A DNA stretch of 64,000 bases from Streptomyces sp. NBC_00224 (lineage in GTDB: Bacteria > Actinomycetota > Actinomycetes > Streptomycetales > Streptomycetaceae): positions 4,870,501 through 4,934,500 of the forward strand of contig NZ_CP108106.1 in the NCBI RefSeq assembly GCF_041435195.1, in the 5' to 3' direction. Position 1 is the first letter of the stretch, and every line of letters starts with the position of its first letter. Shown here one piece after another: positions 36,027 to 44,932 of the stretch. The translations under genes were made by a program, and so were the position numbers. The notes under the pieces were generated by a model that was not told the origin of the DNA, did no database searches, and saw only the letters and a program-made list of their open reading frames with translations.

Positions 36027-36764
36027 ATGACCACCACCTCCCCGCAGGGGCGCACCGAATTGCTGAGGCCGGACGGGACCGCCGTCCGGGTGCTCGTCGT
36101 GGACGACGAGGCGGCGCTCAGCGAGCTGCTGTCCATGGCGCTGCGCTACGAAGGGTGGCAGGTGCGCAGCGCCGGGGACGGGGCCGGTGCGGTGCGCGCC
36201 GCCCGGGAGTTCCGGCCCGACGCGGTCATCCTCGACATCATGCTGCCCGACATGGACGGGCTCGCCGTGCTCGGACGGCTGCGCCGCGAACTCCCGGACG
36301 TGCCCGTGCTGTTCCTCACCGCCAAGGACGCGGTCGAGGACCGGATCGCGGGGCTCACGGCCGGCGGCGACGACTACGTCACCAAGCCGTTCTCGCTCGA
36401 AGAGGTCGTGGCCCGGCTGCGCGGGCTCATCCGCCGGTCCGGCAGCGCGACCGTGCGGAGCGAGTCGCTGCTCGCCGTCGGCGACCTCACGCTCGACGAG
36501 GACAGCCACGACGTGACCCGGGGCGGGGTGAACATCCACCTCACGGCCACCGAGTTCGAGCTGCTGCGCTATCTGATGCGCAACCCGCGCCGGGTGCTCA
36601 GCAAGGCGCAGATCCTCGACCGGGTCTGGTCGTACGACTTCGGCGGCCAGGCCAACGTGGTGGAGCTGTACATCTCGTATCTGCGGCGGAAGATCGACGC
36701 GGGGCGGTCGCCGATGATCCACACCCGGCGTGGGGCCGGGTACCTCATCAAGCCCGGCGAGTGA
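36027..36764 (+). CDS. OmpR/PhoB-family response regulator
   Basis: A 245-residue regulator. The receiver domain (about 20-135) has VLVVDDEAAL, the phospho-acceptor Asp in AVILDIMLPDMDG, the Thr in FLTAKD and the Lys in VTKPFS. It is followed by a winged-helix DNA-binding domain (about 150-243, LTATEFELLRYLMRNP through RRGAGYLIKPGE). ATG at 36027 is preferred over GTG at 36018. The stop overlaps the kinase start (GTGA). The kinase pairing resembles mycobacterial TrcRS. Confidence 0.93.
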   Translation: MTTTSPQGRTELLRPDGTAVRVLVVDDEAALSELLSMALRYEGWQVRSAGDGAGAVRAAREFRPDAVILDIMLPDMDGLAVLGRLRRELPDVPVLFLTAKDAVEDRIAGLTAGGDDYVTKPFSLEEVVARLRGLIRRSGSATVRSESLLAVGDLTLDEDSHDVTRGGVNIHLTATEFELLRYLMRNPRRVLSKAQILDRVWSYDFGGQANVVELYISYLRRKIDAGRSPMIHTRRGAGYLIKPGE

Positions 36765-38323
36765 GCCGGATGCGTTCCGGGCGCGCCCCGAGGCGGCCGC
36801 GCCGGTGGACGCTGCGGACCCGGCTCGTCGTCTCCGCCGTCGCGCTGATCGCCGTCGTGGCCGCCGTGATCGGCACGGTCACGGTCATCGGGATGCGCTC
36901 CAACCTCCAGCGGCAGCTGGACGACTCGCTGCGCCCCGCCGTCGAGCGCACGCACCACCTCGCGCCCGACCTCTCCACGGGCTTCGTCTCCGCGCCCGGG
37001 CAGCCGTTCGGCACGGTCGGGCTGCGCATCGGCCCCGACGGGCAGCCCGCCGGGGCCACCAGCGTCCGGGGCGAGCCCGGGTCGTCGCCCCGGGGGGCCC
37101 AGGAGCCCCTCACCGCCGGCCAGATCGGCGCGCTGGCGGCGGTGGCCAAGGACGGGCGCATCCACACCGTCGCGGTGCCGGGCCTCGGCTCGTACCGGGC
37201 GCAGTGGGCGAGGGACGGCTCGGCCCTCGTCGGCTTCCCGCTCAAGGACGTCGAGTCCACCGTCAACGCCCTGATCCTGGTCGTCGTCTCGGTGACCGCC
37301 GCCGGTCTGGTCGCCGCCGGGATCGCGGGCACCGCCATCGTCGGCGTCGCGCTCCGCCCGCTGCGCCGGGTCGCCGCGACGGCCACCCGGGTCTCCGAAC
37401 TGCCGCTCCACAGCGGCGAGGTGGCCCTGCACGAGCGTGTCCGGGACGCCGAGGCCGACCCGCGTACCGAGGTCGGGCAGGTCGGCGCGGCGCTCAACCG
37501 GATGCTGGGGCACGTCGGCTCCGCGCTTGCCGCGCGGCAGGAGAGCGAGACGCGCGTACGGCAGTTCGTCGCCGACGCCAGCCATGAGCTGCGCACCCCG
37601 CTCGCCTCCATTCGCGGGTACGCCGAGCTCACCCGGCGCGGCACGGAGGAGGTCGGGCCCGCGACCCGCCACGCGCTGGGGCGCGTCGAGGCGGAGGCCC
37701 AGCGGATGACCGGCCTGGTGGAGGATCTGCTGCTGCTCGCACGGCTCGACGCCGGACGCCCGCTCTCGTACGAGAGCACTGATCTCTCCCCGTTGGTCGT
37801 GGACGCGGTGAGCGACGCGCGGGCGGCCGGGCAGGGACACCGGTGGCGCCTGGAGCTCCCGGACCTGCCCGACGACCCGGTCTCCGTCCTCGGCGACGGC
37901 GCCCGGCTCCACCAGGTCCTGGTCAATCTGCTCGGCAACGCGCGCACCCACACCCCGGACGGCACGACCGTCACCGCGCGCGTGGCGCGCCAGGGCGCGT
38001 GGGCCGTGCTCGAAGTCGAGGACGACGGCCCGGGCATCCCGCCCGCGCTGCTGCCGCACGTCTTCGAGCGGTTCGCGCGCGGCGACGCCTCCCGGTCCCG
38101 GGCGCACGGCTCGACCGGGCTCGGCCTCGCCATCGTGCAGGCGGTGGTGGCCGCGCACGGGGGCGGCGTCTCGGTGCGCTCGGCCCCGGGCAGCACGGTC
38201 TTCAGCGTCCACCTGCCGGTCCCGGGCGCCCCGCCCGCGCCGGCCACCCGGCCCGCGACGACCCCCGCTCCCGTACCCGTTCACCACTCACAGCCTGCCC
38301 ACAGTCGCGCCACACAGGTGTGA
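36761..38323 (+). CDS. Sensor histidine kinase
   Basis: A 520-residue membrane kinase. TM1 is at about 20-42 and an extracytoplasmic sensor at about 43-165. TM2 (about 170-195) is followed by a HAMP domain (about 196-260). The H-box is ASHELRTPLASIRGYAEL (His near 275), the N-box NLLGNARTHT, G1 is VEDDGPGIPPA and G2 is GSTGLGLAIVQAV. A Pro/Ala-rich tail ends the protein. GTG at 36761 overlaps the regulator stop. The glycosyltransferase gene begins 26 bp downstream, so the kinase may sense the envelope state that those enzymes change. Confidence 0.93.
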   Translation: MSRMRSGRAPRRPRRWTLRTRLVVSAVALIAVVAAVIGTVTVIGMRSNLQRQLDDSLRPAVERTHHLAPDLSTGFVSAPGQPFGTVGLRIGPDGQPAGATSVRGEPGSSPRGAQEPLTAGQIGALAAVAKDGRIHTVAVPGLGSYRAQWARDGSALVGFPLKDVESTVNALILVVVSVTAAGLVAAGIAGTAIVGVALRPLRRVAATATRVSELPLHSGEVALHERVRDAEADPRTEVGQVGAALNRMLGHVGSALAARQESETRVRQFVADASHELRTPLASIRGYAELTRRGTEEVGPATRHALGRVEAEAQRMTGLVEDLLLLARLDAGRPLSYESTDLSPLVVDAVSDARAAGQGHRWRLELPDLPDDPVSVLGDGARLHQVLVNLLGNARTHTPDGTTVTARVARQGAWAVLEVEDDGPGIPPALLPHVFERFARGDASRSRAHGSTGLGLAIVQAVVAAHGGGVSVRSAPGSTVFSVHLPVPGAPPAPATRPATTPAPVPVHHSQPAHSRATQV

Positions 38324-38349
38324 CAGCGGTCCTCGCGAGGGTCGGTGGC

Positions 38350-39624
38350 ATGCGAACCGACATCTCCGTGGGCACCCTGCCGGCACGCGAGCACCTGCCC
38401 GTCGGTGCGGCGGGCGGGCCCGTACTCGACGTGGTGGTCCCCGTCTACAACGAGGAGCGGGACCTGGAGCCGTGTGTGCGCCGGCTCCAGCAGCACCTCG
38501 CACGCACCTTCCCGTACGCGTTCCGGATCACCGTCGCCGACAACGCCTCCACCGACCGCACGCCCGAGGTCGCGGCGCGCCTGGCCCGCGAGATCGAGGG
38601 CGTACGCCACTTCCGGCTCGAAGAGAAGGGACGCGGGCGGGCGTTGCGGACCGTGTGGTCGGCCTCGGACGCGCCCGTGCTCGCGTACATGGACGTCGAC
38701 CTCTCGACCGACCTGAACGCCCTGCTCCCGCTGGTCGCCCCGCTGATCTCGGGCCACTCCGACCTCGCGATCGGCTCCCGCCTCAGCCGGGCCTCGCGGG
38801 TGGTGCGCGGGCCCAAGCGCGAGTTCATCTCCCGCGCGTACAACCTGATACTCAAGTCGTCGCTGGCGGCGCGCTTCTCGGACGCCCAGTGCGGGTTCAA
38901 GGCGATACGCCGTGACGTGGCCGAGCGGCTGCTGCCGATGGTGGAGGACACCGGCTGGTTCTTCGACACCGAACTCCTGGTGCTCGCCGAGCGGGCCGGT
39001 CTGCGCATCCACGAGGTGCCGGTGGACTGGGTCGACGACCCGGACTCGACCGTCCATATCGTGCGGACGGCGACCGACGACCTCAAGGGTGTGTGGCGGG
39101 TCGGGCGCGCCCTCGCCGTCGGTGCGCTCCCCCTGGACCGGCTCGCGCGCCCGTTCGGTGACGACCCGCGCGACCGAGGGATCAGCGGCGTACCGGGCGG
39201 GCTCGCCCGCCAGCTCGTCGGCTTCTGCGTGATCGGCGCGCTCTCCACCCTCTTCTACCTCGGCCTCTACTCGCTCTTCCGGACCGGCACCGGACCCCAA
39301 GTGGCCAACGCCGCCGCCCTGTTGGTGTCCGCCGTCGCCAACACCGCCGCCAACCGCCGGCTCACCTTCGGCGTACGGGGGCGGGACCGCGCGATGCGCC
39401 ACCAGGCGCAGGGCCTCGTCGTGTTCGCCATCGGACTCGCCCTCACCAGCGGCTCGCTCGCGGCCCTGGGCGCCGCGAACGGCGACCCCTCGCACTCCAC
39501 CGAGGTCGCGGTCCTGGTCGCGGCGAACCTGGCGGCCACCGTGCTGCGCTTCCTGCTCTTCCGCGCCTGGGTCTTCCCGGACCGCGCCACGTCGATCCCC
39601 CACCAGAAGGACGCCACCCGATGA
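38350..39624 (+). CDS. GT2 glycosyltransferase fused to GtrA-like membrane domain
   Basis: A 424-residue fusion. The GT2 domain (about 25-260) has the DPM1-like signature VVVPVYNEERDLEPCV, DNASTDRTPE, the metal-binding YMDVDLSTDL and QCGFKAIRRD. The GtrA domain (about 295-415) has four membrane segments starting LVGFCVIGALSTLFYLGLYSLF. The expected role is transfer of a sugar from a nucleotide sugar to polyprenyl phosphate and movement of the lipid-linked sugar across the membrane. The last bases overlap the GT39 gene (ATGA), which would use that donor. Confidence 0.92.
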   Translation: MRTDISVGTLPAREHLPVGAAGGPVLDVVVPVYNEERDLEPCVRRLQQHLARTFPYAFRITVADNASTDRTPEVAARLAREIEGVRHFRLEEKGRGRALRTVWSASDAPVLAYMDVDLSTDLNALLPLVAPLISGHSDLAIGSRLSRASRVVRGPKREFISRAYNLILKSSLAARFSDAQCGFKAIRRDVAERLLPMVEDTGWFFDTELLVLAERAGLRIHEVPVDWVDDPDSTVHIVRTATDDLKGVWRVGRALAVGALPLDRLARPFGDDPRDRGISGVPGGLARQLVGFCVIGALSTLFYLGLYSLFRTGTGPQVANAAALLVSAVANTAANRRLTFGVRGRDRAMRHQAQGLVVFAIGLALTSGSLAALGAANGDPSHSTEVAVLVAANLAATVLRFLLFRAWVFPDRATSIPHQKDATR

Positions 39625-41837
39625 CCACGACCTCCTACCCGGCCGGCGCGCACGAGGGGGTCGCCGCGGCCCGGCACAAGGCCGCCGCGGGCCGCCTCTG
39701 GCGCGGCCGCACCACCGACCCGGCCTGGGTGCGCCCCGCCTTCCTCGGCCTCCTCCTGCTCACCTTCCTCGCCTACCTCTGGAACCTCAGCGCCTCCGGA
39801 TACGCCAACTCCTTCTACTCGGCGGCCGTCCAGGCGGGCGGCGAGAGCTGGAAGGCGATGTTCTTCGGCTCGCTGGACTCCGCGAACGCCATCACCGTCG
39901 ACAAGCCCCCGGCCGCGCTGTGGCCGATGGCGCTCTCCGTACGGCTCTTCGGCCTCGGCTCCTGGCAGATCCTGCTGCCCGAGGTGCTGATGGGGGTCGG
40001 CACGGTGGCGGTGCTGTACGCGGCCGTACGGCGCAGGTTCAGCCCGGCGGCGGGCCTGATCGCGGGCGCGGTGCTCGCGCTCACCCCGGTCGCGGCGCTG
40101 ATGTTCCGCTTCAACAACCCGGACGCGCTGCTCGCCCTGCTGATGACCGTGACGGTCTACTGCGTGCTGCGCGCGTTGGAGGGCGCGCGGACGAAGTGGC
40201 TGGTGTGGGCGGGTGTGGCCGTCGGCTTCGCCTTCCTGACGAAGACCCTCCAGGCGTTCCTGATCCTGCCGCCGCTCGCCGTGCTGTACGCGGTGTGCGC
40301 GCCCACGACCGTACGCAGGCGGCTCGGCCAGCTCGCCCTGTCCGGGCTCGCGACGGTGGTGTCCGGCGGCTGGTGGGTGGCGGTCGTGGAGCTGTGGCCC
40401 GCGTCCTCGCGCCCGTACATCGGCGGCTCGCAGAACGACTCCTTCCTGGAGCTGACCTTCGGCTACAACGGCCTCGGCCGGATCAACGGAGACGAGACCG
40501 GCAGCGTGGGCGGCGGGGGCGGCGGCCGGGGAGGCGGCGGGTGGGGCACGACCGGCCTCGACCGGATGTTCGGCTCCGAGGTGGGCAGCCAGATCTCCTG
40601 GCTGCTGCCCGCCGCGCTGCTGCTGCTCGTCGCGGGCCTGGCGATCACCTGGCGGGGCAAGCGGACCGACACGGCCCGGGCGGCGTTCCTGGCCTGGGGC
40701 GGGGCGCTGCTGATGACCGCCGGGATCTTCAGCTTCATGGCGGGGATCTTCCACCAGTACTACACGGTCGCCCTCGCCCCCTACATCGCCGCGCTCGTCG
40801 GCATGGGCGCGACCGTGCTGTGGGAGGAGCGGACCCGGCTCGCGGCGGCCGCGACGCTGGGCGCGTCGGTGGCGCTCACGGCCTGGTGGTCGTACGTGCT
40901 GCTCGGCCGCACACCGGACTATCTGCCGTGGCTGCGGTGGACGGTGCTGATCGGCGGCCTGGCGGCGGCGGTCGGGATCGCGCTCGCGGGACGGCTCGAC
41001 CGGAGGCTGGCCCTTGGCGCGGCCGGGGTGGGTCTGGTGGCGTCGCTGGCCGGGCCGTTCGCGTACACGGTGAGCACGCTCCAGACCGGCCACACCGGCT
41101 CGATCGTCACGGCGGGCCCGGCGGGCGCGTCCATGGGCGGCGGGCCCGGCGGCGGGCGGATGCGGGGCGGTCCGGGCGGCGAGTTCACCGCGCCGGGCGG
41201 GCAGAACGGGCGCCCGGCGCAGGCCGGCCAGGGCCAGGGCCAGGGCCAGGGCCAGGGCCAGGGCCAGGGCCAGGGCCAGGGCCAGGGCCAGGGCCAGGGT
41301 CAGGGTCAGGGTCAGGGTCAGGGGCCGCAGGGCGGCGGGATGGTTCCTCCGGGCGGCGGCGCCCAGCAGGGCGGCCGGACGGGCATGCCGTCCCAGCTTC
41401 CCGGCGGCGGTGGGCAGTTCCCCGGCGCGGGCGGCGGCGAGCGCGGCGGACCCGGTGGCATGGGCGGGCTGCTCAACGGCGCCCGGGTCAGCGCCAAGGC
41501 GAAGTCCCTGCTCAAGACGGATGCCGACCGGTTCACCTGGGTCGCGGCGGCCGTCGGCTCGCAGAACGCGGCCAGCTACCAACTCGCTACCGAGAAGCCG
41601 GTGATGGCGATCGGCGGCTTCAACGGCAGCGACCCGTCGCCCACGCTCGCGCAGTTCAAGAAGTACGTGGCCGAAGGGAAGATCCACTACTTCATCGCCG
41701 GAGGCGGGGGCGGTGGCGGCGGCATGATGGGCGGCCAGGGCGGCGGCACCTCCATCGCCACCTGGGTGGCGGCCACCTTCACCAAGGTGACCGTCGGCAG
41801 TGCCACGTTCTACGACCTGACGGCTCCCGCCAAGTAG
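39621..41837 (+). CDS. GT39/ArnT-like polyprenyl-phosphate-sugar glycosyltransferase with Gly-Gln repeat
   Basis: This 738-residue integral membrane transferase of the PMT/ArnT superfamily has about 11-12 membrane segments (30-490). The catalytic acidic loop is near the N-terminus (VDKPPAALWPMALSVRLFG, about 94-112). A long extracytoplasmic low-complexity region follows (about 500-630), including 16 consecutive Gly-Gln pairs (536-567). A C-terminal conserved domain (about 635-738, FTWVAAAVGSQNAASYQLA) has a Gly-rich loop. It should transfer a sugar from a lipid carrier to an envelope acceptor; the substrate is unknown. It is coupled to the GT2-GtrA gene. Confidence 0.9.
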   Translation: MTTTSYPAGAHEGVAAARHKAAAGRLWRGRTTDPAWVRPAFLGLLLLTFLAYLWNLSASGYANSFYSAAVQAGGESWKAMFFGSLDSANAITVDKPPAALWPMALSVRLFGLGSWQILLPEVLMGVGTVAVLYAAVRRRFSPAAGLIAGAVLALTPVAALMFRFNNPDALLALLMTVTVYCVLRALEGARTKWLVWAGVAVGFAFLTKTLQAFLILPPLAVLYAVCAPTTVRRRLGQLALSGLATVVSGGWWVAVVELWPASSRPYIGGSQNDSFLELTFGYNGLGRINGDETGSVGGGGGGRGGGGWGTTGLDRMFGSEVGSQISWLLPAALLLLVAGLAITWRGKRTDTARAAFLAWGGALLMTAGIFSFMAGIFHQYYTVALAPYIAALVGMGATVLWEERTRLAAAATLGASVALTAWWSYVLLGRTPDYLPWLRWTVLIGGLAAAVGIALAGRLDRRLALGAAGVGLVASLAGPFAYTVSTLQTGHTGSIVTAGPAGASMGGGPGGGRMRGGPGGEFTAPGGQNGRPAQAGQGQGQGQGQGQGQGQGQGQGQGQGQGQGQGQGPQGGGMVPPGGGAQQGGRTGMPSQLPGGGGQFPGAGGGERGGPGGMGGLLNGARVSAKAKSLLKTDADRFTWVAAAVGSQNAASYQLATEKPVMAIGGFNGSDPSPTLAQFKKYVAEGKIHYFIAGGGGGGGGMMGGQGGGTSIATWVAATFTKVTVGSATFYDLTAPAK
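41226..41321 (+). repeat. Hexanucleotide tandem repeat (GGYCAG)16 within the GT39 gene
   Basis: Twelve GGCCAG units (41226-41297) are followed by four GGTCAG units (41298-41321), all in frame and encoding (Gly-Gln)16. Copy-number change by slippage would keep the frame and alter linker length only. Confidence 0.97.
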
Positions 41838-41954
41838 CGGCCGTCGGTGGGGGCGGTGGTCCGGGGACGACCCGGACCACCGCCCTTTTCGTATGCCGGT
41901 TCCGCACGTTCCGCCCATTCCGTACGAGTTCCGCAGGCCCCGGAGAAATGAGCT

Positions 41955-42009
41955 TTACACCGTACAAGGACCTCCTTTACGGTGTACGGCGTCGTCCCCA
42001 TACGCTGTA
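41955..42009 (+). promoter_or_regulatory. Repeated half-sites upstream of MFS exporter
   Basis: TACACCGTA (41956-41964), its inverted copy TACGGTGTA (41978-41986) and a variant TACGCTGTA (42001-42009) lie with centres 22 and 23 bp apart, i.e. two helical turns. They are probably operators for the TetR protein encoded downstream of the exporter. Confidence 0.7.
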
Positions 42010-42029
42010 CAACTCGACTAGGAGCCCGC

Positions 42030-43544
42030 ATGACGGCCACCGCCGCCGATCCGACGGCCGCCCCCACGGGGCACCCACAGCGCTGGCTGATCCTGGGTGT
42101 CATCTGCCTGGCCCAGCTCACCGTGCTGCTCGACAACACCGTCCTGAACGTCGCGATCCCCTCCCTGAGCACGTCGATCGACGCCTCGTCGGCGGACATC
42201 CAGTGGATGATCAACGCGTACTCGCTCGTCCAGTCCGGACTGCTGCTCACCGCGGGCAGCGCGTCCGACCGCTACGGCCGCAAGAAGATGCTGGCGGCCG
42301 GGCTCGCGCTCTTCGGCATCGGCTCGCTGGCGGCCGGACTCTCCCAGAGCGCCGGGCAGCTGATCGCCGCGCGCGCCGGGATGGGCGTCGGCGGCGCGCT
42401 CCTGATGACCACCACGCTCGCCGTCGTCGTGCAGATCTTCGACAACGAGGAGCGGGTCAAGGCCATCGGCCTCTGGGCCACGGTCAACTCCCTCGGCTTC
42501 GCCGCCGGGCCGCTGATCGGCGGTCTGATGCTCGACCACTTCTGGTGGGGCTCGATCTTCCTGATCAACATCCCGGTCGCGGCGCTCGGCCTGGTGGCCG
42601 TGCTCATCCTGGTCCCCGAGTCGAAGAACCCGCTGGGCGACCGGCCGGACCTGCTCGGCGCGCTGCTCTCGACGGTCGGTATGACCGGAGTGGTGTACGC
42701 GATCATCTCGGGCCCGGGCCACGGCTGGACGTCGGTGCACGTGCTGGCCTCGGCCGGGGTGGGTCTGGTCTTCCTCGCCGCGTTCGCCCGCTGGGAGCTG
42801 TCCATCCCGTACCCGATGCTGGACATGCACTTCTTCCGCAACCAGAAGTTCACCGGCGCGGTCGCGGGCTCGATCCTGGTCGCCTTCGGCATGGGCGGCT
42901 CGCTGTTCCTGCTGACCCAGCACCTCCAGTTCGTCCTCGGATACGGGCCGTTGGAGGCGGGTCTGCGCATCGCGCCGCTGGCGCTGAGCGTGATCGCGCT
43001 GAACGTGGCGGGCGTGGGCGCGCGGCTGATGCCCAAGCTGGGCACGCCCAGGACGATCGCGGTCGGCATGGCGGCGAACGCGGCCGGACTCGCGGCGATA
43101 GCGGTGCTCGGCCGCGAGCACTACAGCGGCATGCTGCTGGGCCTCGTGGTGATGGGCGCGGGCATCGCCGTCTCGATGCCGGCCATGGCCAACACCCTGA
43201 TGAGCGCGATCCCGCCGGAGAAGGCGGGCGTGGGCGCGGGCGTCAACGGCACCCTGGCGGAGTTCGGCAACGGGCTCGGCGTGGCCGTGCTCGGCGCGGT
43301 CCTCAACTCGCGCTTCGCGGCGCTGGTCCCGTCCGTGGTGGGCGCGGCCTCGCTCCCGGCGGCGCTCGCGGCGGCGGGCGACGACGCCGAACGCTCCCGG
43401 ATCTCGGACGCGTTCGCCTCCGGCCTGGAGACGAGTCAGCTGGTCGGCGCGGCGGCGGTGCTCGCGGGCGGCCTGCTCGCGGCGGCGCTGCTGGCCCGGG
43501 CGGAGCGCGCTGACGCGCCGGTGGAGCCTGTGCCCGCGGCATAG
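42030..43544 (+). CDS. MFS drug exporter (DHA2/EmrB-QacA type)
   Basis: A 504-residue, 14-helix transporter. The N-terminal signature is QLTVLLDNTVLNVAIPSLS (motif D1), and motif A is GSASDRYGRKKML. Further on are GMGVGGALLMTTTLAVV and GFAAGPLIGG (motif C). It likely exports a toxic or antibiotic-like compound by proton antiport. ATG at 42030 follows AGGAG. Its regulator is probably the TetR protein 136 bp downstream on the same strand. Confidence 0.91.
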   Translation: MTATAADPTAAPTGHPQRWLILGVICLAQLTVLLDNTVLNVAIPSLSTSIDASSADIQWMINAYSLVQSGLLLTAGSASDRYGRKKMLAAGLALFGIGSLAAGLSQSAGQLIAARAGMGVGGALLMTTTLAVVVQIFDNEERVKAIGLWATVNSLGFAAGPLIGGLMLDHFWWGSIFLINIPVAALGLVAVLILVPESKNPLGDRPDLLGALLSTVGMTGVVYAIISGPGHGWTSVHVLASAGVGLVFLAAFARWELSIPYPMLDMHFFRNQKFTGAVAGSILVAFGMGGSLFLLTQHLQFVLGYGPLEAGLRIAPLALSVIALNVAGVGARLMPKLGTPRTIAVGMAANAAGLAAIAVLGREHYSGMLLGLVVMGAGIAVSMPAMANTLMSAIPPEKAGVGAGVNGTLAEFGNGLGVAVLGAVLNSRFAALVPSVVGAASLPAALAAAGDDAERSRISDAFASGLETSQLVGAAAVLAGGLLAAALLARAERADAPVEPVPAA

Positions 43545-43628
43545 CATCTACGGGTCGGACGGCAGCATTCCGCTGTTCTGCGCTGCCGTCCGCCCCACTC
43601 CACTACCGCCGCAGGAAACGCCGTACGA

Positions 43629-43653
43629 CTGTCGTACGTATACGTACAGACAG
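43629..43653 (+). promoter_or_regulatory. Imperfect palindrome upstream of the tetR-like gene
   Basis: CTGTCGTACGTA pairs with TACGTAC-A-GACAG apart from one inserted base. It is centred 40 bp before the tetR-like start and is a candidate autoregulatory operator. It differs from the half-sites ahead of the exporter. Confidence 0.6.
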
Positions 43654-43680
43654 TCCGACGACCCACGAGGAGGGCGCGCC

Positions 43681-44466
43681 ATGGTGTCGGCAGCCGACCG
43701 CGCGAAGAATCCGACGCGTACCAGCGTGTGGCTGGAGGGCGGCAAACAGGCGGGCCGCGTCCGCCGGAGCGACCAGCCGACGACCGCGACGTCCCTCGAC
43801 CGGGACCGGATCATCGCGGAGTCGGTGCGTCTGCTGGACGCGGAGGGCCCGACGAAGTTCTCCATGCGCCGCCTGGCGGGCGAGCTCGGGGTCACGGCCA
43901 TGTCGCTGTACTGGTACGTGGACACCAAGGACGACCTGCTGGAACTTGCCCTGGACTCGGTGTTCGGGGAGCTGCGGGTGCCGGACGTGGAAGGCGCCGG
44001 GGCGGACGCGGACTGGCGCGACCAGCTCCGCGAACTCGCCGTCAGCTACCGCTCGGTCATGGTCCGCCACCCCTGGGTGTCGCCGCTCGTCGGCCGCTAC
44101 CTCAACATCGGGCCGCGCTCGATGGAGTTCGCGAACGCCGCGCAGAAGATCCTCAGCCGCACGGGGCTGCCCGCCCACGGCATCACGGGCGGCCTGTCCG
44201 CCGTCTTCCAGTTCGTGTACGGCTTCGGCACGATCGAGGGCCACTTCGTCGCGCGGTGCGCGGAGGCCGGAGTCACCCAGGACGAGTACTTCGCCCAGGC
44301 GATGGGCGCCCTGCGCGAACGCCCCGACTTCCACCAGACGATGGAGCTGGCGGAGGAACTGATGGAGGCGCGGGGCGGGGACACGGTGGAGGAGATGCGG
44401 GAGCGGGACTTTGTGTTCGCGCTGGATATTTTGATCGCGGGGATTGAGGCTAAGCGGGAGCGGTAG
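43681..44466 (+). CDS. TetR/AcrR-family repressor with TetR_C-type domain
   Basis: A 261-residue regulator. About 40 N-terminal residues precede a TetR helix-turn-helix (LDRDRIIAESVRLLDAEGPTK, then RRLAGELGVTAMSLYWYVDTKDDLLELALD, about 40-90). A tetracycline-repressor-type ligand domain follows (about 100-255, including RHPWVSPLVG and YGFGTIEGHF). It likely represses the exporter upstream and itself. ATG at 43681 follows GAGGAGG. A hairpin at 44573-44603 is the nearest terminator. Confidence 0.9.
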   Translation: MVSAADRAKNPTRTSVWLEGGKQAGRVRRSDQPTTATSLDRDRIIAESVRLLDAEGPTKFSMRRLAGELGVTAMSLYWYVDTKDDLLELALDSVFGELRVPDVEGAGADADWRDQLRELAVSYRSVMVRHPWVSPLVGRYLNIGPRSMEFANAAQKILSRTGLPAHGITGGLSAVFQFVYGFGTIEGHFVARCAEAGVTQDEYFAQAMGALRERPDFHQTMELAEELMEARGGDTVEEMRERDFVFALDILIAGIEAKRER

Positions 44467-44932
44467 GCGGGGGGTTGTTCTTCCCGTTCCTTCTCTACCC
44501 CTCCGGGGTGGTGTGGAGGGATGGGCCCGGACGGGCGCGCGGGGCATGGGCGTGGTTGGACGCCTCAATGGGAGAGGGCCCGAGGTGATTTCCCGGGCCC
44601 TTTCGGTTGGTGACGTGGGGCTGTGACCTTCTGCTCCGTAGCTATAGCGGGATGGGGCAGGGACGGTCATGGCGGTTGCTGTCGGGCCCCGGGAGGATGC
44701 CGCCGAATGGGGGTAGTTGCTGGGGTTGCGGTACGGAGCTGCTGTACAGCCACAACTGATCACGGACGGCCGTGACCTGCGGCCGCCTACTGGATCACTG
44801 CTCTGAACTGCGGCGCAGCTGTCGCCAGTTGTCAGCGCTGGTCACCATCAAGCGCCCTTTCACGGCCTCAGGGCGGCCCGGGAGGGCGCTCGTTCGGCTC
44901 CTTCGCATCATGCTGATCGGTACGCTACGCAC
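44467..44932. other. Intergenic region (466 bp) with one terminator
   Basis: It contains the hairpin at 44573-44603, then about 330 bp with no gene signals leading into a lower-GC gene. The minus strand ends a short open frame (GRLMVTSADNWRQLRRSSEQ at 44795) that could be a remnant, but no family is recognised. Confidence 0.5.
44573..44603 (+). terminator. Hairpin terminator after tetR-like gene
   Basis: AGAGGGCCCG pairs with CGGGCCCTTT (one G-T pair) around an 11-nt loop, followed by C and G-rich sequence. Confidence 0.65.

Noticed and set aside
41221..41330. Regular hexamer array considered as a CRISPR or regulatory repeat
   Set aside because: No spacers; units are 6 bp, contiguous and in frame, encoding Gly-Gln.
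39920..43513. A 1197-residue plus-strand frame across the GT39 and MFS genes
   Set aside because: It is a shifted-frame shadow with Arg/Gly/Pro-rich, domain-free translation; the true frames have clear families and SD sites.
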